Notes: a model not told the origin generated them from the letters alone. A stretch of 64,000 bases of DNA from Pelagicoccus sp. SDUM812002 (GCF_031127835.1 NZ_JARXHX010000001.1:620001-684000), one strand, 5' to 3'. Shown: positions 45,321-54,782, counted from the first letter of the stretch. Numbers and translations are program-made.

Positions 45321-46001
45321 CTACTTTTCGTCCTCTTCGGACTCCTCGTTCGCTTGCTGAATAAAAGAACTCGGATCCACGATCTCTTCGTCGTCTTCCG
45401 ATCCTTCTGCATTCATTTGCGCTATCAGGTCGCTCGGATCGAGATCGTCACCGTCTTGATTGGCTTGAGCGATCACATCCTCAGGATTGAAATCCATCGA
45501 GGCTCCTCCACCGTCGCCCGCTAGGATACCAGAGGTGTCGAGGTCCTCGTAGTCATCATCGTCGTCTGAACCACCCGAGCCCAACTCGCCGCTCGAGCCA
45601 GATCTCAGGTCGGACCCATCACCGCCTTCCGGCAAAGCGCCGCCTTCAGCGATTTTTACTAGCATATCGTTTTTCGCGAAGGTCAGGATGCGGTCAGCCA
45701 AGGCGGGCAGCTTCCAAATTTCGGGCGAAACCAGAGTTTCCTCGTGGGGCTTCTGCTTGCCTGCGATATTAACAAAGACTTGGATACACTCTCCTTGCTC
45801 GGATTTCATCACACACTTGATGCGTGCAATCAGCCAAGGTGAAGCTCCTGGCTCCGAGGTATAAACGTAAAGGTCTGTCTGGCGCCCTCCAGTGTCGATA
45901 AACCGAGTGAATTTCATCGGATAGCCGCCACCCCAGTCTTTCAAAAAGCCCTGGAGCTCTTGCTCAATCGCACTCGCAATCTCAATGGTGTGAACCTTCA
46001 T
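45321..46001 (-). CDS. Hypothetical protein with acidic, repetitive C-terminal half
   Basis: Not recognised. The 226-residue protein has a compact N-terminal domain (about 1-120; FLKDWGGGYPMKFTRFIDTG, VYTSEPGASPWLIARIKCVM) and then a low-complexity acidic tail rich in Asp, Glu, Gly and Ser. The tail holds three imperfect repeats: FNPEDVIAQANQDG, LDPSDLIAQMNAEG and VDPSSFIQQANEES, each a short amphipathic helix after a DP/NP turn, spaced by about 18-20 residues. Such short linear motifs commonly dock onto one partner surface. No signal peptide, so probably cytosolic. Confidence 0.7.
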   Translation of the reverse strand: MKVHTIEIASAIEQELQGFLKDWGGGYPMKFTRFIDTGGRQTDLYVYTSEPGASPWLIARIKCVMKSEQGECIQVFVNIAGKQKPHEETLVSPEIWKLPALADRILTFAKNDMLVKIAEGGALPEGGDGSDLRSGSSGELGSGGSDDDDDYEDLDTSGILAGDGGGASMDFNPEDVIAQANQDGDDLDPSDLIAQMNAEGSEDDEEIVDPSSFIQQANEESEEDEK

Positions 46002-46060
46002 AAAACGACTTACCGAAACTCAAAGTCACCCAACTCTATATTGCAACCCCCTTAACCGAA

Positions 46061-46441
46061 CTAGACCTTGCCGCTCGGCTGCATCTTGTCCACGAAGCGA
46101 CGCACGATTTCCGCAGTCAAGTCCATCAAATCTAGCTCCTTCTCCATTTCACGAACTTTACGCGGACGGCCGTGCAACGCGAAAGCTATGTTGCCCACGC
46201 CAAAGAGCACTGGTAGGATTGACTGAACCATGCTCCTTGTCTCAATCTGCACCCAAATTCCGAATACAGCGAATGCAAGACCAACCAAACAGTAGAAGCC
46301 CTGCAAAACAGGCGAAAAAGTCTTAACTTCGATATCTTTCAAGTCGTCGGCGGTAATAGGTGTACCCTTCATCTCAATACGCCTTTCGCACAATTCGATT
46401 CCAGCGTTGATAATACGCTTTTCTATAAAGTTACGCCCCAT
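46061..46441 (-). CDS. Small membrane protein, hypothetical
   Basis: I use the ATG at 46441 (126 residues, MGRNFIEKRI…), which avoids overlap with the GNAT gene. A start at 46468 would overlap it. Two hydrophobic helices (about residues 50-68 and 75-93) are flanked by charged ends, with a C-terminal helix (MEKELDLMDLTAEIVRRFVD). No family recognised. It follows the GNAT gene by 8 bases and is probably co-transcribed. Confidence 0.6.
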   Translation of the reverse strand: MGRNFIEKRIINAGIELCERRIEMKGTPITADDLKDIEVKTFSPVLQGFYCLVGLAFAVFGIWVQIETRSMVQSILPVLFGVGNIAFALHGRPRKVREMEKELDLMDLTAEIVRRFVDKMQPSGKV

Positions 46442-46449
46442 AACCCCAA

Positions 46450-47013
46450 TCAATAGCCGACACCGCACAAGTCAACCCGTCCCTCCGGCCATTTCCGGCT
46501 GAAACCATACGCCATGACCGACTTCTCCCACCACGGATTGACTTGAGGATCTTCAGCGTACCGATTAACAAATTCGTTCTCAGCCGTGAACGCGCCTAAG
46601 CGCTTATAAAATTCTGGCACCCCCGTCTGGAATAAGCACCACGGTGTCTCATCGCACAGACGGGAAAAAGCATCTAAAACAATCTGCCGACCGAATCCCC
46701 TGCCACGATCGCAAGGCGAGCTGCAAACTCCCGCTAGTGCCAGCACCGGCTCCTCTCGTTGCAAGGCAGCGAAGTGGATCTTCCTCACGTAAGTCCAAGC
46801 AACGCCCATTAATCGATTTTCGCCCTCGAGTACGTGGAAACGCTCGCTACCTGCCTCAGCGCGATGCTCCGGACAGCTTCCCAGAAAGAATGCCTCAACT
46901 CGCTCTTCGATTCCCAATCCGTCTGTATTTGGCCAAATTTCTTCCCACAAAGCGTGCATTTGCATCGCCCTCTCTCTGCTTAGGTCTGATCGGGATAATT
47001 GGAGGAGTTCCAT
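46450..47013 (-). CDS. GNAT-family acetyltransferase
   Basis: A 187-residue protein with the GNAT core: ENRLMGVAWTYVRKI, then the acetyl-CoA loop GVCSSPCDRGRGFGRQIVL at about residues 92-110, and a C-terminal QTGVPEFYKRLGAF. A tail with WWEKSVMAYGFSRKWPEG follows. Substrate unknown. It starts 2 bases after the deoxyribosyltransferase stop, suggesting one operon 47585-46061. Confidence 0.82.
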   Translation of the reverse strand: MELLQLSRSDLSRERAMQMHALWEEIWPNTDGLGIEERVEAFFLGSCPEHRAEAGSERFHVLEGENRLMGVAWTYVRKIHFAALQREEPVLALAGVCSSPCDRGRGFGRQIVLDAFSRLCDETPWCLFQTGVPEFYKRLGAFTAENEFVNRYAEDPQVNPWWEKSVMAYGFSRKWPEGRVDLCGVGY

Positions 47014-47015
47014 GA

Positions 47016-47585
47016 CTACATCCCTAGCAATGTTTCCAGCTCCACGCGCCGTTCCACTCGTGGCTCAACCACAGGCGGTTTCGAAAGAACCTCATCCAAC
47101 TTTTGAACTACCAATTCACTCAATCGACCGATCGCGTCGGAAGAAGCCTTTACGCCCTGACCTTCACCGTATCCTGATTCCACATACATTTTCATAGAAT
47201 CAACTACTAATGAAACTGTTCGTGGGTAGAAACTACACATTAGATTCCAAGGATCATCGTTTCGATCTCCCCCTTTACGGAAATCCGTCCTCAAGAGCAC
47301 ACTTGGTATATCAGCAAACTTAGCCGCCATAAATTCCACCACCGTCCCCGAATCGAGCTCTGTACCATCGTACTGAAAAATGGCAGCGTCGCAGTCTAGC
47401 AGACCTTGAAAATCGCCATCTCGAATCGCTTTCGCATCCATGGACTCCGCTTCGTAGTCTTGCGGCAGATACAAGGAATATCGCCCACCTGAACAGCGGT
47501 TGATTCCATCGCCCAATAACGCATTTCCGCTCAAGTGTCTCAGATCGAACAAACAACCTGCTAAATAAACTCTTTTTGTATCCAT
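47016..47585 (-). CDS. Nucleoside 2-deoxyribosyltransferase-like protein
   Basis: From the ATG at 47585 the protein has 189 residues. It matches the NDT/DUF4406-like Rossmann fold: an opening KRVYLAGCLFD, a central GLLDCDAAIFQYDG, and the catalytic-type motif DSGTVVEFMAAKFADIPSVL with its Glu, then LLRTDFRKGGDRND. These enzymes swap bases on 2'-deoxynucleosides for salvage. The nucleoside transporter gene just upstream supports a nucleoside role, though the length is above the usual 150-160 residues. Confidence 0.78.
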   Translation of the reverse strand: MDTKRVYLAGCLFDLRHLSGNALLGDGINRCSGGRYSLYLPQDYEAESMDAKAIRDGDFQGLLDCDAAIFQYDGTELDSGTVVEFMAAKFADIPSVLLRTDFRKGGDRNDDPWNLMCSFYPRTVSLVVDSMKMYVESGYGEGQGVKASSDAIGRLSELVVQKLDEVLSKPPVVEPRVERRVELETLLGM

Positions 47586-47654
47586 AATTCTAGAGCAACA
47601 TATGGGTTGCACAATTCGAAGCGATAGATCCGACCTTTTGCAACTCCGTTAACT

Positions 47655-48956
47655 TCAAATTTTCCCCTGAATCGTGGAGGCCACGATCGCAGTAATGTAG
47701 CAAGCAACCATCCCACCCACCAGAGATTTGAATCCATAGCGTAGAAGGTTCGGTCGTTGGCTCTTTTCCAATGCCGAAATACCGCCCACTTGGATTCCAA
47801 TAGAGGCTATGTTAGCGAAACCGCACAAAGCATAAGTCAGTATCAGCAAGGTCTTGCCATCATCTATAGCACCGCTGGCCTTCAACTCAGACATATGAAA
47901 ATAAGCGAAGAACTCGTTGAACACCAGGCGTTCCCCGAGTAGCTGGCCGACTACCAGCAAGTCCGAATTCTGTACACCCAGCAACCAGGCAAATGGAGCG
48001 CTCGCTGCTCCCATCAAAAAACTGAAATTAAAAGCATCGAAACGTCCATCAGTCACAGCAGCAACCCAAGCATTCAGGCCAGTCCATTCGCCGATCCAAG
48101 CTCCTACTGCATAATTCAGAAGTGCCACCACCCCAGTGAAGGCCACAAGCATAGCACCCACATTCAAGGCTAACTTCAAACCGTCCGTCGTTCCCTTCGT
48201 CGCCGCATCGAGTAAGCTATCGTACTCCTTCTCCTTGGGAAAAGCTAACTGACTATCCACTCCCTCGGTCTGGGGCGAGATAATCTTGGCCGCGATCAAC
48301 GCAGCAGGTGCGCTCAGTACAGACGCTGTCAATAGGTGCTTGCCGAAAGCAATGCGGGCCAGCTCGTCATCTCCCCCCAATAATCTCATGTAAATGGCGA
48401 GCACTCCACCTGCGATCGTTGCCATGCCACCTGTCATCAAGGCGTTAATCTCAGATCGAGTCATCTTCTTCAGGTACGGCTTAACCACAAGAGGAGCTTC
48501 CGTTTGACCGATAAAGACATTCGCAGCTGTGGCCAAACACTCCGCTCCGGAAAGCTTCAAGGTCTTACTCAACATCCAAGCAAACGCGTAGACGATCACT
48601 TGCAGTATACGCAAATGGTAGAGAATTGCGGAAAAAGCGGAAAAGAAGACAATAGCCGAAAGCACCGTCCAAGCTAAACCGAATACCGTGACATCTGCCG
48701 GCATCGAACCAAAGACCATGGCGGCACCCTCGTCGCTGAATCCGACCAATCGATTGAAGAATCCTGATACACCTGACATCGCTCCGTGCACCACCGGAAC
48801 CTTCAGTATCAACAATCCGAGCACAATCTGCAGGCCTATGCCAATCCCGACAAACTTCCAATCGATTCTCTTGCGATCCTCGCTCAGCCACCAGCACAAA
48901 GCCAGTAGTCCCATTATCCCCACCAAAGCCCGAAGAAGCGTCAAAAGCATGTCCAT
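47655..48956 (-). CDS. nupC: NupC-family concentrative nucleoside transporter
   Basis: A 433-residue CNT-family inner-membrane symporter with about 10 hydrophobic helices. The substrate-site motifs are visible: FIGQTEAPLVVKPYLKKMT (about residue 155), LTAASVLSAPAAL-like LLTASVLSAPAALIAAKI, VFNEFFAYFHM and CGFANIASIGIQVGG. It imports nucleosides with H+ or Na+. It lies 69 bases upstream of the deoxyribosyltransferase on the same strand, making a salvage pair. Confidence 0.92.
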   Translation of the reverse strand: MDMLLTLLRALVGIMGLLALCWWLSEDRKRIDWKFVGIGIGLQIVLGLLILKVPVVHGAMSGVSGFFNRLVGFSDEGAAMVFGSMPADVTVFGLAWTVLSAIVFFSAFSAILYHLRILQVIVYAFAWMLSKTLKLSGAECLATAANVFIGQTEAPLVVKPYLKKMTRSEINALMTGGMATIAGGVLAIYMRLLGGDDELARIAFGKHLLTASVLSAPAALIAAKIISPQTEGVDSQLAFPKEKEYDSLLDAATKGTTDGLKLALNVGAMLVAFTGVVALLNYAVGAWIGEWTGLNAWVAAVTDGRFDAFNFSFLMGAASAPFAWLLGVQNSDLLVVGQLLGERLVFNEFFAYFHMSELKASGAIDDGKTLLILTYALCGFANIASIGIQVGGISALEKSQRPNLLRYGFKSLVGGMVACYITAIVASTIQGKI

Positions 48957-49107
48957 CGGGGCTCCTTTCTGTTGCGCTGTCTCTTAACCCGCAATCCTAA
49001 AGCAACCGATCCGCAACCACAGGCGAACTTCAACGGAGGGATGGCTTCCCAGCCGCCCACTCCACATAAAAAGCTCTCCCCAAAAGACCTAACCGCACAC
49101 TCGCTCG

Positions 49108-50064
49108 CTACTCCTTGCCGCGAGCCAAAGCACGTTGGGTCAGGATAAATCCTAGCAGCAAAGCTGCGATCGCAATGCGAAGGAACGCTGGTTTGAAACG
49201 CCCATCGAAATTGAGAATAGTCTGAATCACTGCAAAGGTCAGCACGCCTAGCAGCGTGCCAGTCGCGCCGCCGATACCGCCGGTCAACAAAGTGCCGCCA
49301 ATCACGACGGCCGCGATCGCATCGAGCTCCATGCCCACACCCGTCAGCGGATTTCCGCTTCCCATGTAGAGGGTTGTCAAGATACCCGCAAGGGCTGAGC
49401 AAAACCCGTTAAAGGCGTATACGCCGATTTTCACCTGATCAACTGGCAAGCCCATGAGTCGGGCCGAGTCTTCGTTTCCTCCAACTGCATAAACATAGCG
49501 TCCGAAACGGGACCACTTCAGCAGACACACACAAAAAACGAAGAAGACGATGAATGCCAATGCACCCGCGCCCAAGTAAGCGCCGGGACCCACTTGTAAT
49601 TGAAAATCCAGTACCGCATCGTAAAAGCCGTTTTGGATACCGATCGAGCTACTGCTGATCACGAAGCCCATTCCTTTCGCGAAAAAGAGGCCTCCCAGAG
49701 TTACAAGAAAAGACGGCAGATCGTAGAACACGATCAAAGCACCCATGCCCGCTCCGAAAATTACTCCGATAACCAAAGCGATTCCCCATGCCACAGGCAC
49801 CGGCACGCCAGCGTCTTGCACCAAGTACGCCACCAAGATGGTAGTAAATCCAATCACTGAGCCCACCGAAAGGTCGATGCCCTTGGACAGGATAACAACG
49901 GTCATGCCTAGGGCCGTAACGCCAAGGAAAGAACTATCCGTGAAAAGGTTCGCAACGACGCGAAGCGAGAAAAACCCTTCGTAACTGAACGACGCGACTG
50001 CAAATAGCGACGCGAGGACACCGATGGTTGCGTAGAGTGGATTAGCGCGTAGCGAAACCTTCAT
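49108..50064 (-). CDS. yjfF: Sugar ABC transporter permease, YjfF-like
   Basis: A 318-residue RbsC-type permease with about 9 helices. It has [20 protein letters not shown], the coupling loop RYVYAVGGNEDSARLMGLPV and VIGGTLLTGGIGGATGTLLG. With the preceding permease gene it forms a heterodimer, as in the E. coli YtfT-YjfF galactofuranose importer. Its ATG overlaps the previous stop by 4 bases, and it is the last gene of the transporter operon. The 150 bases before nupC hold no gene. Confidence 0.88.
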   Translation of the reverse strand: MKVSLRANPLYATIGVLASLFAVASFSYEGFFSLRVVANLFTDSSFLGVTALGMTVVILSKGIDLSVGSVIGFTTILVAYLVQDAGVPVPVAWGIALVIGVIFGAGMGALIVFYDLPSFLVTLGGLFFAKGMGFVISSSSIGIQNGFYDAVLDFQLQVGPGAYLGAGALAFIVFFVFCVCLLKWSRFGRYVYAVGGNEDSARLMGLPVDQVKIGVYAFNGFCSALAGILTTLYMGSGNPLTGVGMELDAIAAVVIGGTLLTGGIGGATGTLLGVLTFAVIQTILNFDGRFKPAFLRIAIAALLLGFILTQRALARGKE

Positions 50065-51089
50065 GACGCCTTCCCTCCAAATTTGGTGATATTAGTAATT
50101 TGTTTCCTGAATCGTTCCGACTGCAGTAAGCATACACCCACGATCACTATCGCCTTGGGCACCGGTGCCACCGCCGCGGACACGCCTGCATTGTAGAGAG
50201 TCAAAGTCAGCGCCTGCAGCAAAATCGCTCCCAGAATGGAGCCGAAGAGCAAGAAACGTCCGCCCGTTAAAGCTGTGCCACCGATAACCACGGCAAAGAT
50301 TGCATCGAGCTCCTTGAGCTCGCCCACTCGCATAGGGTCGGCTGCACTTACCGAAGCCGCATCAAGCACGCCCGCCAAGCCAGCAAGGGCGCCACACACT
50401 GCATAAACGATCAACTTGAGTCGACCCGCCTCGATTCCACTGAACCGGCTGGCGTGTTCGTTGTCTCCGACCGCTTCGATCAGGAGTCCCAACGCCGTCT
50501 TTCGTATTGAGACCGCCATGACTAGAAAGATTACTGCGACCAACCAGAGCGAAAAAGGAATTCCCAAGATGTAACCTTTACCCAGATACAAGAAAGCTGG
50601 ATCTTGGATCTTAACCACGTCGCTGTCTGTTATGAGTAGGGCAACTCCACGCCCTGCAACCATCAAGATAAGGGTCGCGATGATCGGCTGGATCTTGCCG
50701 AACACTACCATAGCTCCGTTGAAGAAGCCCAGGGTGCCCACGATGATTAGTGTGATCGGAAGCGCGACATATAGCCCGTAGCCCATTTGCGTTACAAACG
50801 TTGCCGCCAAGGCTCCGCCGATCGCCATCACCGCACCCACTGATAGATCTACACCTCCAGTCGCAATCACGAGGGTCATCCCAAGAGCCAACAGCATAAC
50901 TCGAGCTCCTTGGCTGAAGATATCCACTAGATTTCCGTAAAGATGCCCATCCCGCACGCTGACCGAGAAAAACTCGGGGCCCGTCACGAGGTTGAAAGCG
51001 ATGACAAGAGCCAGGCCTGCTAATGGCCAAATCAGCGGATTGTCGCGTAACGACTTTTTCGATACAGTAGATTCTGCTGCCTTACTCAT
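50061..51089 (-). CDS. ytfT: Sugar ABC transporter permease, YtfT-like
   Basis: Starting at the ATG at 51089 (342 residues; a TTG at 51098 gives 3 more). It has about 9 membrane helices and the RbsC-family segments LALGMTLVIATGGVDLSVGA, LIEAVGDNEHASRFSGIEAG and VIGGTALTGGRFLLFGS. Two different permease genes with one ATPase is the YtfQRT-YjfF layout. It overlaps the ATPase gene by 8 bases. Confidence 0.88.
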   Translation of the reverse strand: MSKAAESTVSKKSLRDNPLIWPLAGLALVIAFNLVTGPEFFSVSVRDGHLYGNLVDIFSQGARVMLLALGMTLVIATGGVDLSVGAVMAIGGALAATFVTQMGYGLYVALPITLIIVGTLGFFNGAMVVFGKIQPIIATLILMVAGRGVALLITDSDVVKIQDPAFLYLGKGYILGIPFSLWLVAVIFLVMAVSIRKTALGLLIEAVGDNEHASRFSGIEAGRLKLIVYAVCGALAGLAGVLDAASVSAADPMRVGELKELDAIFAVVIGGTALTGGRFLLFGSILGAILLQALTLTLYNAGVSAAVAPVPKAIVIVGVCLLQSERFRKQITNITKFGGKAS

Positions 51090-52605
51090 GGTCCGCAATC
51101 TTCCTTACAATAGCACTTTCCGTGATAGCCGAACCTTGCAGCTCGCCTATCACTTTTCGGTCACGCAACACCAATACTCGGTGACAGCAACGGACCTCCT
51201 CATCCATCTCCGAAGAAATCATAATCATACTAAGACCATCCTCACTGAGCGACTCGATCAGCTTCTCGATCTCCGCTCTGGCACCGATATCAATCCCGCG
51301 CGTCGGTTCGTCCAAAATCAATACTTTGGGCTCAGCCGCCAGCCAACGAGCGAGTAACACCTTTTGCTGGTTTCCTCCCGACAGCTCACTGATCTTCGCC
51401 TCAGGACCTGAAGTCTTGATGCGCATCGCCGCAATATACTTTTTCGCCAAAGCGTCCTGCTCTTCCCTTGGAACTGGATTCATGGGTCCACGACGGGATT
51501 GGAGAGCGATCACAATATTCTCGCGTACGGTTAGATTCGGAAAAATGCCTTCCGCCTTACGGTCCTCTGAAGCAAGCATGATACCGTCACGTATCGACTC
51601 ACTGGGTACACCCTGCTTTACGCGCTTGTCTTTTAGGTCCACTGTTCCAGTGGTAGCTTTGTCGACGCCAAATATTAGTCGTGCGCACTCAGTACGCCCC
51701 GAACCGAGCAATCCAGCGAGTCCAACGACCTCGCCTTCCCTGAGCTCGAGATCGACAGAATCAATCATTCCAGGCGCACCCAACCCGCGTACTTCAAGCT
51801 GCACCTTCCGTCCAGCTCGGTCCGCGGCTATAGCGTCTAGCTCGCCCGCTCGGCTCTGCATTTCCTCAAAAGCTTTTCCGAGCATGTCCTGAAGCAAGTC
51901 TTGTTTGCTCAATTCTTTGGCGTCACGCGTCGCGATGTAACGCCCGTTGCGCAGTACCGTCATGCGATCGCTCATTCGAAAAACCTGATCCAAGAAGTGG
52001 GTAATAAAGACGATACCAATTCCCTTGTCCCGCAGCAGGTTCATAACGCGGAAAAGATTTTCCACTTCCGCTTCGTCCAAACTCGCGGTCGGCTCGTCGA
52101 GGATCAAGACCTTGGAATCAACCTCCAAAGCACGTGCCAATGCCACCAGCTGCTGCATGGCGACTGGCAAAGTGGAGAGCGTGGCATCCAGATCGATGTC
52201 CATCTCCAGCTTACTGAGAGCTGACTTCGCACGATTGCGAGCGTCCTTCCAATCGATCTTGCCGAAAGCGTTCGTCTTGACGCGCCCGAGCACGATATTC
52301 TCCAAAACAGTGAGATTCGGCAGCAAATTAACCTCTTGGTAAACAGTGCCTATCCCTATCAATTCAGCCTCGCGCGGACTCCGCGGAGCAATGAGCTGAC
52401 CATTCAGCTCCACGGTTCCCGTTTCGGGACGATGTACCCCAGTAATGCACTTGATGGTCGTCGATTTACCGGCACCATTTTCGCCCAGCAAGGAATGTAT
52501 CTCCCCTGCCCGCAGTTCGAAGCTCACGTCAGACAGTGCCTGTACGCTTCCGAACTGCTTGGAAAGCCCTCTGACCTTCAGAAGTGGAGTCGAGTCGTTA
52601 CTCAT
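51082..52605 (-). CDS. ytfR: Sugar ABC transporter ATPase, YtfR-like (two ABC domains)
   Basis: I use the ATG at 52605 (507 residues), which gives the family's LLKVRGLSKQFGSVQALSDV directly. ABC1 has GENGAGKSTTIKCITG and ILDEPTASLDEAE. ABC2 has the relaxed P-loop GLLGSGRTE, then ELSGGNQQKVLLARWL and VLILDEPTRGID. It energises the YtfT/YjfF-like permeases. An upstream ATG at 52647 would add 14 unlikely residues. It lies 122 bases after the binding-protein gene. Confidence 0.92.
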   Translation of the reverse strand: MSNDSTPLLKVRGLSKQFGSVQALSDVSFELRAGEIHSLLGENGAGKSTTIKCITGVHRPETGTVELNGQLIAPRSPREAELIGIGTVYQEVNLLPNLTVLENIVLGRVKTNAFGKIDWKDARNRAKSALSKLEMDIDLDATLSTLPVAMQQLVALARALEVDSKVLILDEPTASLDEAEVENLFRVMNLLRDKGIGIVFITHFLDQVFRMSDRMTVLRNGRYIATRDAKELSKQDLLQDMLGKAFEEMQSRAGELDAIAADRAGRKVQLEVRGLGAPGMIDSVDLELREGEVVGLAGLLGSGRTECARLIFGVDKATTGTVDLKDKRVKQGVPSESIRDGIMLASEDRKAEGIFPNLTVRENIVIALQSRRGPMNPVPREEQDALAKKYIAAMRIKTSGPEAKISELSGGNQQKVLLARWLAAEPKVLILDEPTRGIDIGARAEIEKLIESLSEDGLSMIMISSEMDEEVRCCHRVLVLRDRKVIGELQGSAITESAIVRKIADHE

Positions 52606-52727
52606 AATACTTTTTATCCGGATCGTAGACTCCGCGGGGAAGAGCATCGCACCGCGATACTCTCATCCGCTTGGTAGATTCGAAGGGAATGCTAATAGTA
52701 CCAAATCGCCTCCGTGTATCCTAAAGC

Positions 52728-53714
52728 TTAATACTTTCTCGAATCGATTACCTCGGCCGCGTTTGTCTGATCGAAAACACCATCCTTCATCACGACGCGA
52801 CGCTCGTACGGCTCGCCGTTGAGTATCTTCTCAGCCATGTCGAAAGCGAGTGGGCCGAAAAGAGGCGTACACTCCACGATACAATTAATCTTGCCAGCTA
52901 CGACCGCCTCAAAGGCTTCCTTGATCGCATCGATCGATATGATGATAATGTCTGTGCCTGGCTTGAGACCCGCAGCCTCGATCGCTTGAATTGCGCCCAG
53001 AGCCATGTCGTCATTGTGAGAATATACCACGTCGATGTCGCTGTGCAGCTTGAGGAGAGACTCCATCAAGTCCTTGCCGTCCGAGCGGCGGAAATTCGCG
53101 CTCTGGGATTCTATGATTGTGAAATTGGAGTGCTTGTCGACCACCTCTTTGAAACCGTTTTGGCGGTCGATAGCCGGAGCGGATCCTGGTGTGCCCTCTA
53201 GCTCGACGATCTTCACCTCATCACCTTTGACGTTTTCGACCATCCATTGGGCAGCCAAACGACCCTCTTCCACAAAGTCAGAACCGATGAATGCCGCGTA
53301 CAGAGACTCGTCAGCAGTGTCGATTTCGCGATCCATGAGAAGAACTGGGATTCCGGCGCGCTTCGCTTCCTTGAGGACTGGGTCCCAACCGGTCTCGACG
53401 ATCGGAGAGAGTATGATCAGATCAACGCCCTGCGCCACGAAACTACGGATAGCTCGGATCTGATTCTCCTGCTTTCCTTCGCCAGACGAAAACTTGAAAT
53501 CGACGCCACGCTTCTTCGCTTCGTTTTGCAGGGAGTCGGTGTTCGCTGTGCGCCAAACGCTTTCAGCGCCCACCTGAGCAAAACCGATCTTTAACTGTTC
53601 GTTAGCAGCATCACCGCCGCCACCACAGCCGGTAAGAAGGGCGCTCGCCAGCAACATCGCCGGAGCAGCCAATCGAGTGAACAATGTCATGAATTGGGAT
53701 GAATAAGATTTCAT
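52728..53714 (-). CDS. ytfQ: YtfQ-like sugar-binding lipoprotein
   Basis: A 328-residue periplasmic binding protein and lipoprotein (lipobox LLTGC at about residue 30, then a Gly-rich spacer). It resembles YtfQ, which binds galactofuranose: LKIGFAQVGAESVWRTANTD, VAQGVDLIILSPIVETGWDP, LLMDREIDTADE and the second-lobe SHNDDMALGAIQAIEAAG. It is the first gene of the four-gene importer. The dead arabinofuranosidase-type gene next to it on the other strand suggests the true sugar may be arabinofuranose, galactofuranose or a close relative. Confidence 0.92.
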   Translation of the reverse strand: MKSYSSQFMTLFTRLAAPAMLLASALLTGCGGGGDAANEQLKIGFAQVGAESVWRTANTDSLQNEAKKRGVDFKFSSGEGKQENQIRAIRSFVAQGVDLIILSPIVETGWDPVLKEAKRAGIPVLLMDREIDTADESLYAAFIGSDFVEEGRLAAQWMVENVKGDEVKIVELEGTPGSAPAIDRQNGFKEVVDKHSNFTIIESQSANFRRSDGKDLMESLLKLHSDIDVVYSHNDDMALGAIQAIEAAGLKPGTDIIIISIDAIKEAFEAVVAGKINCIVECTPLFGPLAFDMAEKILNGEPYERRVVMKDGVFDQTNAAEVIDSRKY

Positions 53715-54033
53715 TTTTTGAAGGTCAGGGTTTGCTAATCAATCAGGGGGATAGACAGCCGTTTTTAGATCGACGACGAGGGGTCACTTTGCTTCGGCCA
53801 GTATCTACATCCAATCCGAGAATTACTTAACAGTAAAGCCCTTCTTAAATTGGACTCAGCATCGAGTCAGCGTTTATTCGGTACGGTTGGACGTTCGCGA
53901 GGGAATCCGCACGTTTATACCCTTAACCCGTAATACCCAAATAGACGAACCGACTGACCCGGACCCTAGCGGTTCTTGGAGTGGCCTCACTTAGCCCCAT
54001 AGCTTATACGAACTACCACGAGTCCCCCACGCT
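53715..54033. other. Gene-free upstream region of the importer operon
   Basis: About 320 bases between the binding-protein start and the first recognisable part of the GH51 remnant. It should hold the ytfQ-like promoter on the minus strand. I see no clear operator, hairpin or open frame. Confidence 0.5.
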
Positions 54034-54782
54034 CTCACCATCGATCTCGACCAAACAGGCCATGAGATAAATCCTTTCGACTACGGGCAGTTTATCAAGC
54101 GCCTCTGACGCTGCGTCTTCGGTGGAATTTGAACAGAAACGCACGGGGACCGTAGGTTCTATTTCCCCTTCACAGAGGACAACGCCCCGTAAAAGGACCT
54201 CCTTGACACCGACTAACCCGTTGTATGTGCCCTCCATGGAAATCATCGGTAATGCCTCGGGCTTGCAAAAATCGCTCCGAATCATTCGTAGGCGAATACA
54301 CGCCGTCAATCGCCGCTTGAACCGCAATCCGCCAAAATGATCTCTCCATCGTATCCGGCAAGTCGTACGACGGCTATATTTGGCTACGAATCGCGGATCC
54401 GAGCGACGCACCATCGAGGTCAGCTTCTCCGCGAGCGCCGAGCGCAGCGACGCCCAAAGATCGACCTTCACGGCAACGGAAGGAGCGTATCAAAAATTCC
54501 CCTACACATATACCGCCAAAGAGGACAGCGACGAAGCGAAGTCGACCGATGGCAAGATCCTCACTATTCGCGTCGTCAACCGATGAAGCGGCGACCCTAG
54601 ACTTCAGCAGTCTCGAACTACCGCAGAATGCAACCGTGTGGACCATCAGCGGACCAGATCACAAAGCTCGCAACGCACCAGGCTAGAAACGTCAAGTCGA
54701 CGCCATCGAGTCTACTGCCGAACCGACTAGGGGCGTCCGAACACCAGCCCTGAGCTCCGTCCCATACCACATCGAGCTTTAA
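54034..54782 (+). pseudogene. GH51-type alpha-L-arabinofuranosidase remnant, catalytic domain deleted
   Basis: Fragments in three plus-strand frames line up in family order. 54034-54105: LTIDLDQTGHEINPFDYGQ (the start of GH51 enzymes) then a stop. 54279-54403: SFVGEYTPSIAA, an in-frame TGA, then AIRQNDLSIVSGKSYDGYI. 54413-54586: IEVSFSASAERSDAQRS, FPYTYTAKEDSDEA and ILTIRVVNR. 54575-54782: EAATLDFSSLELPQ, WTISGPDHKARNAPG, stop, then TPALSSVPYHIEL. The whole catalytic barrel is missing. A normal member is about 650 residues; here only about 250 codons remain. It adjoins a YtfQRT-like importer. Confidence 0.68.

Noticed and set aside
54013-54471. 152-codon minus-strand frame
   Set aside because: It lies opposite the GH51 fragments, has no signature, and the plus-strand pieces match a family in order.
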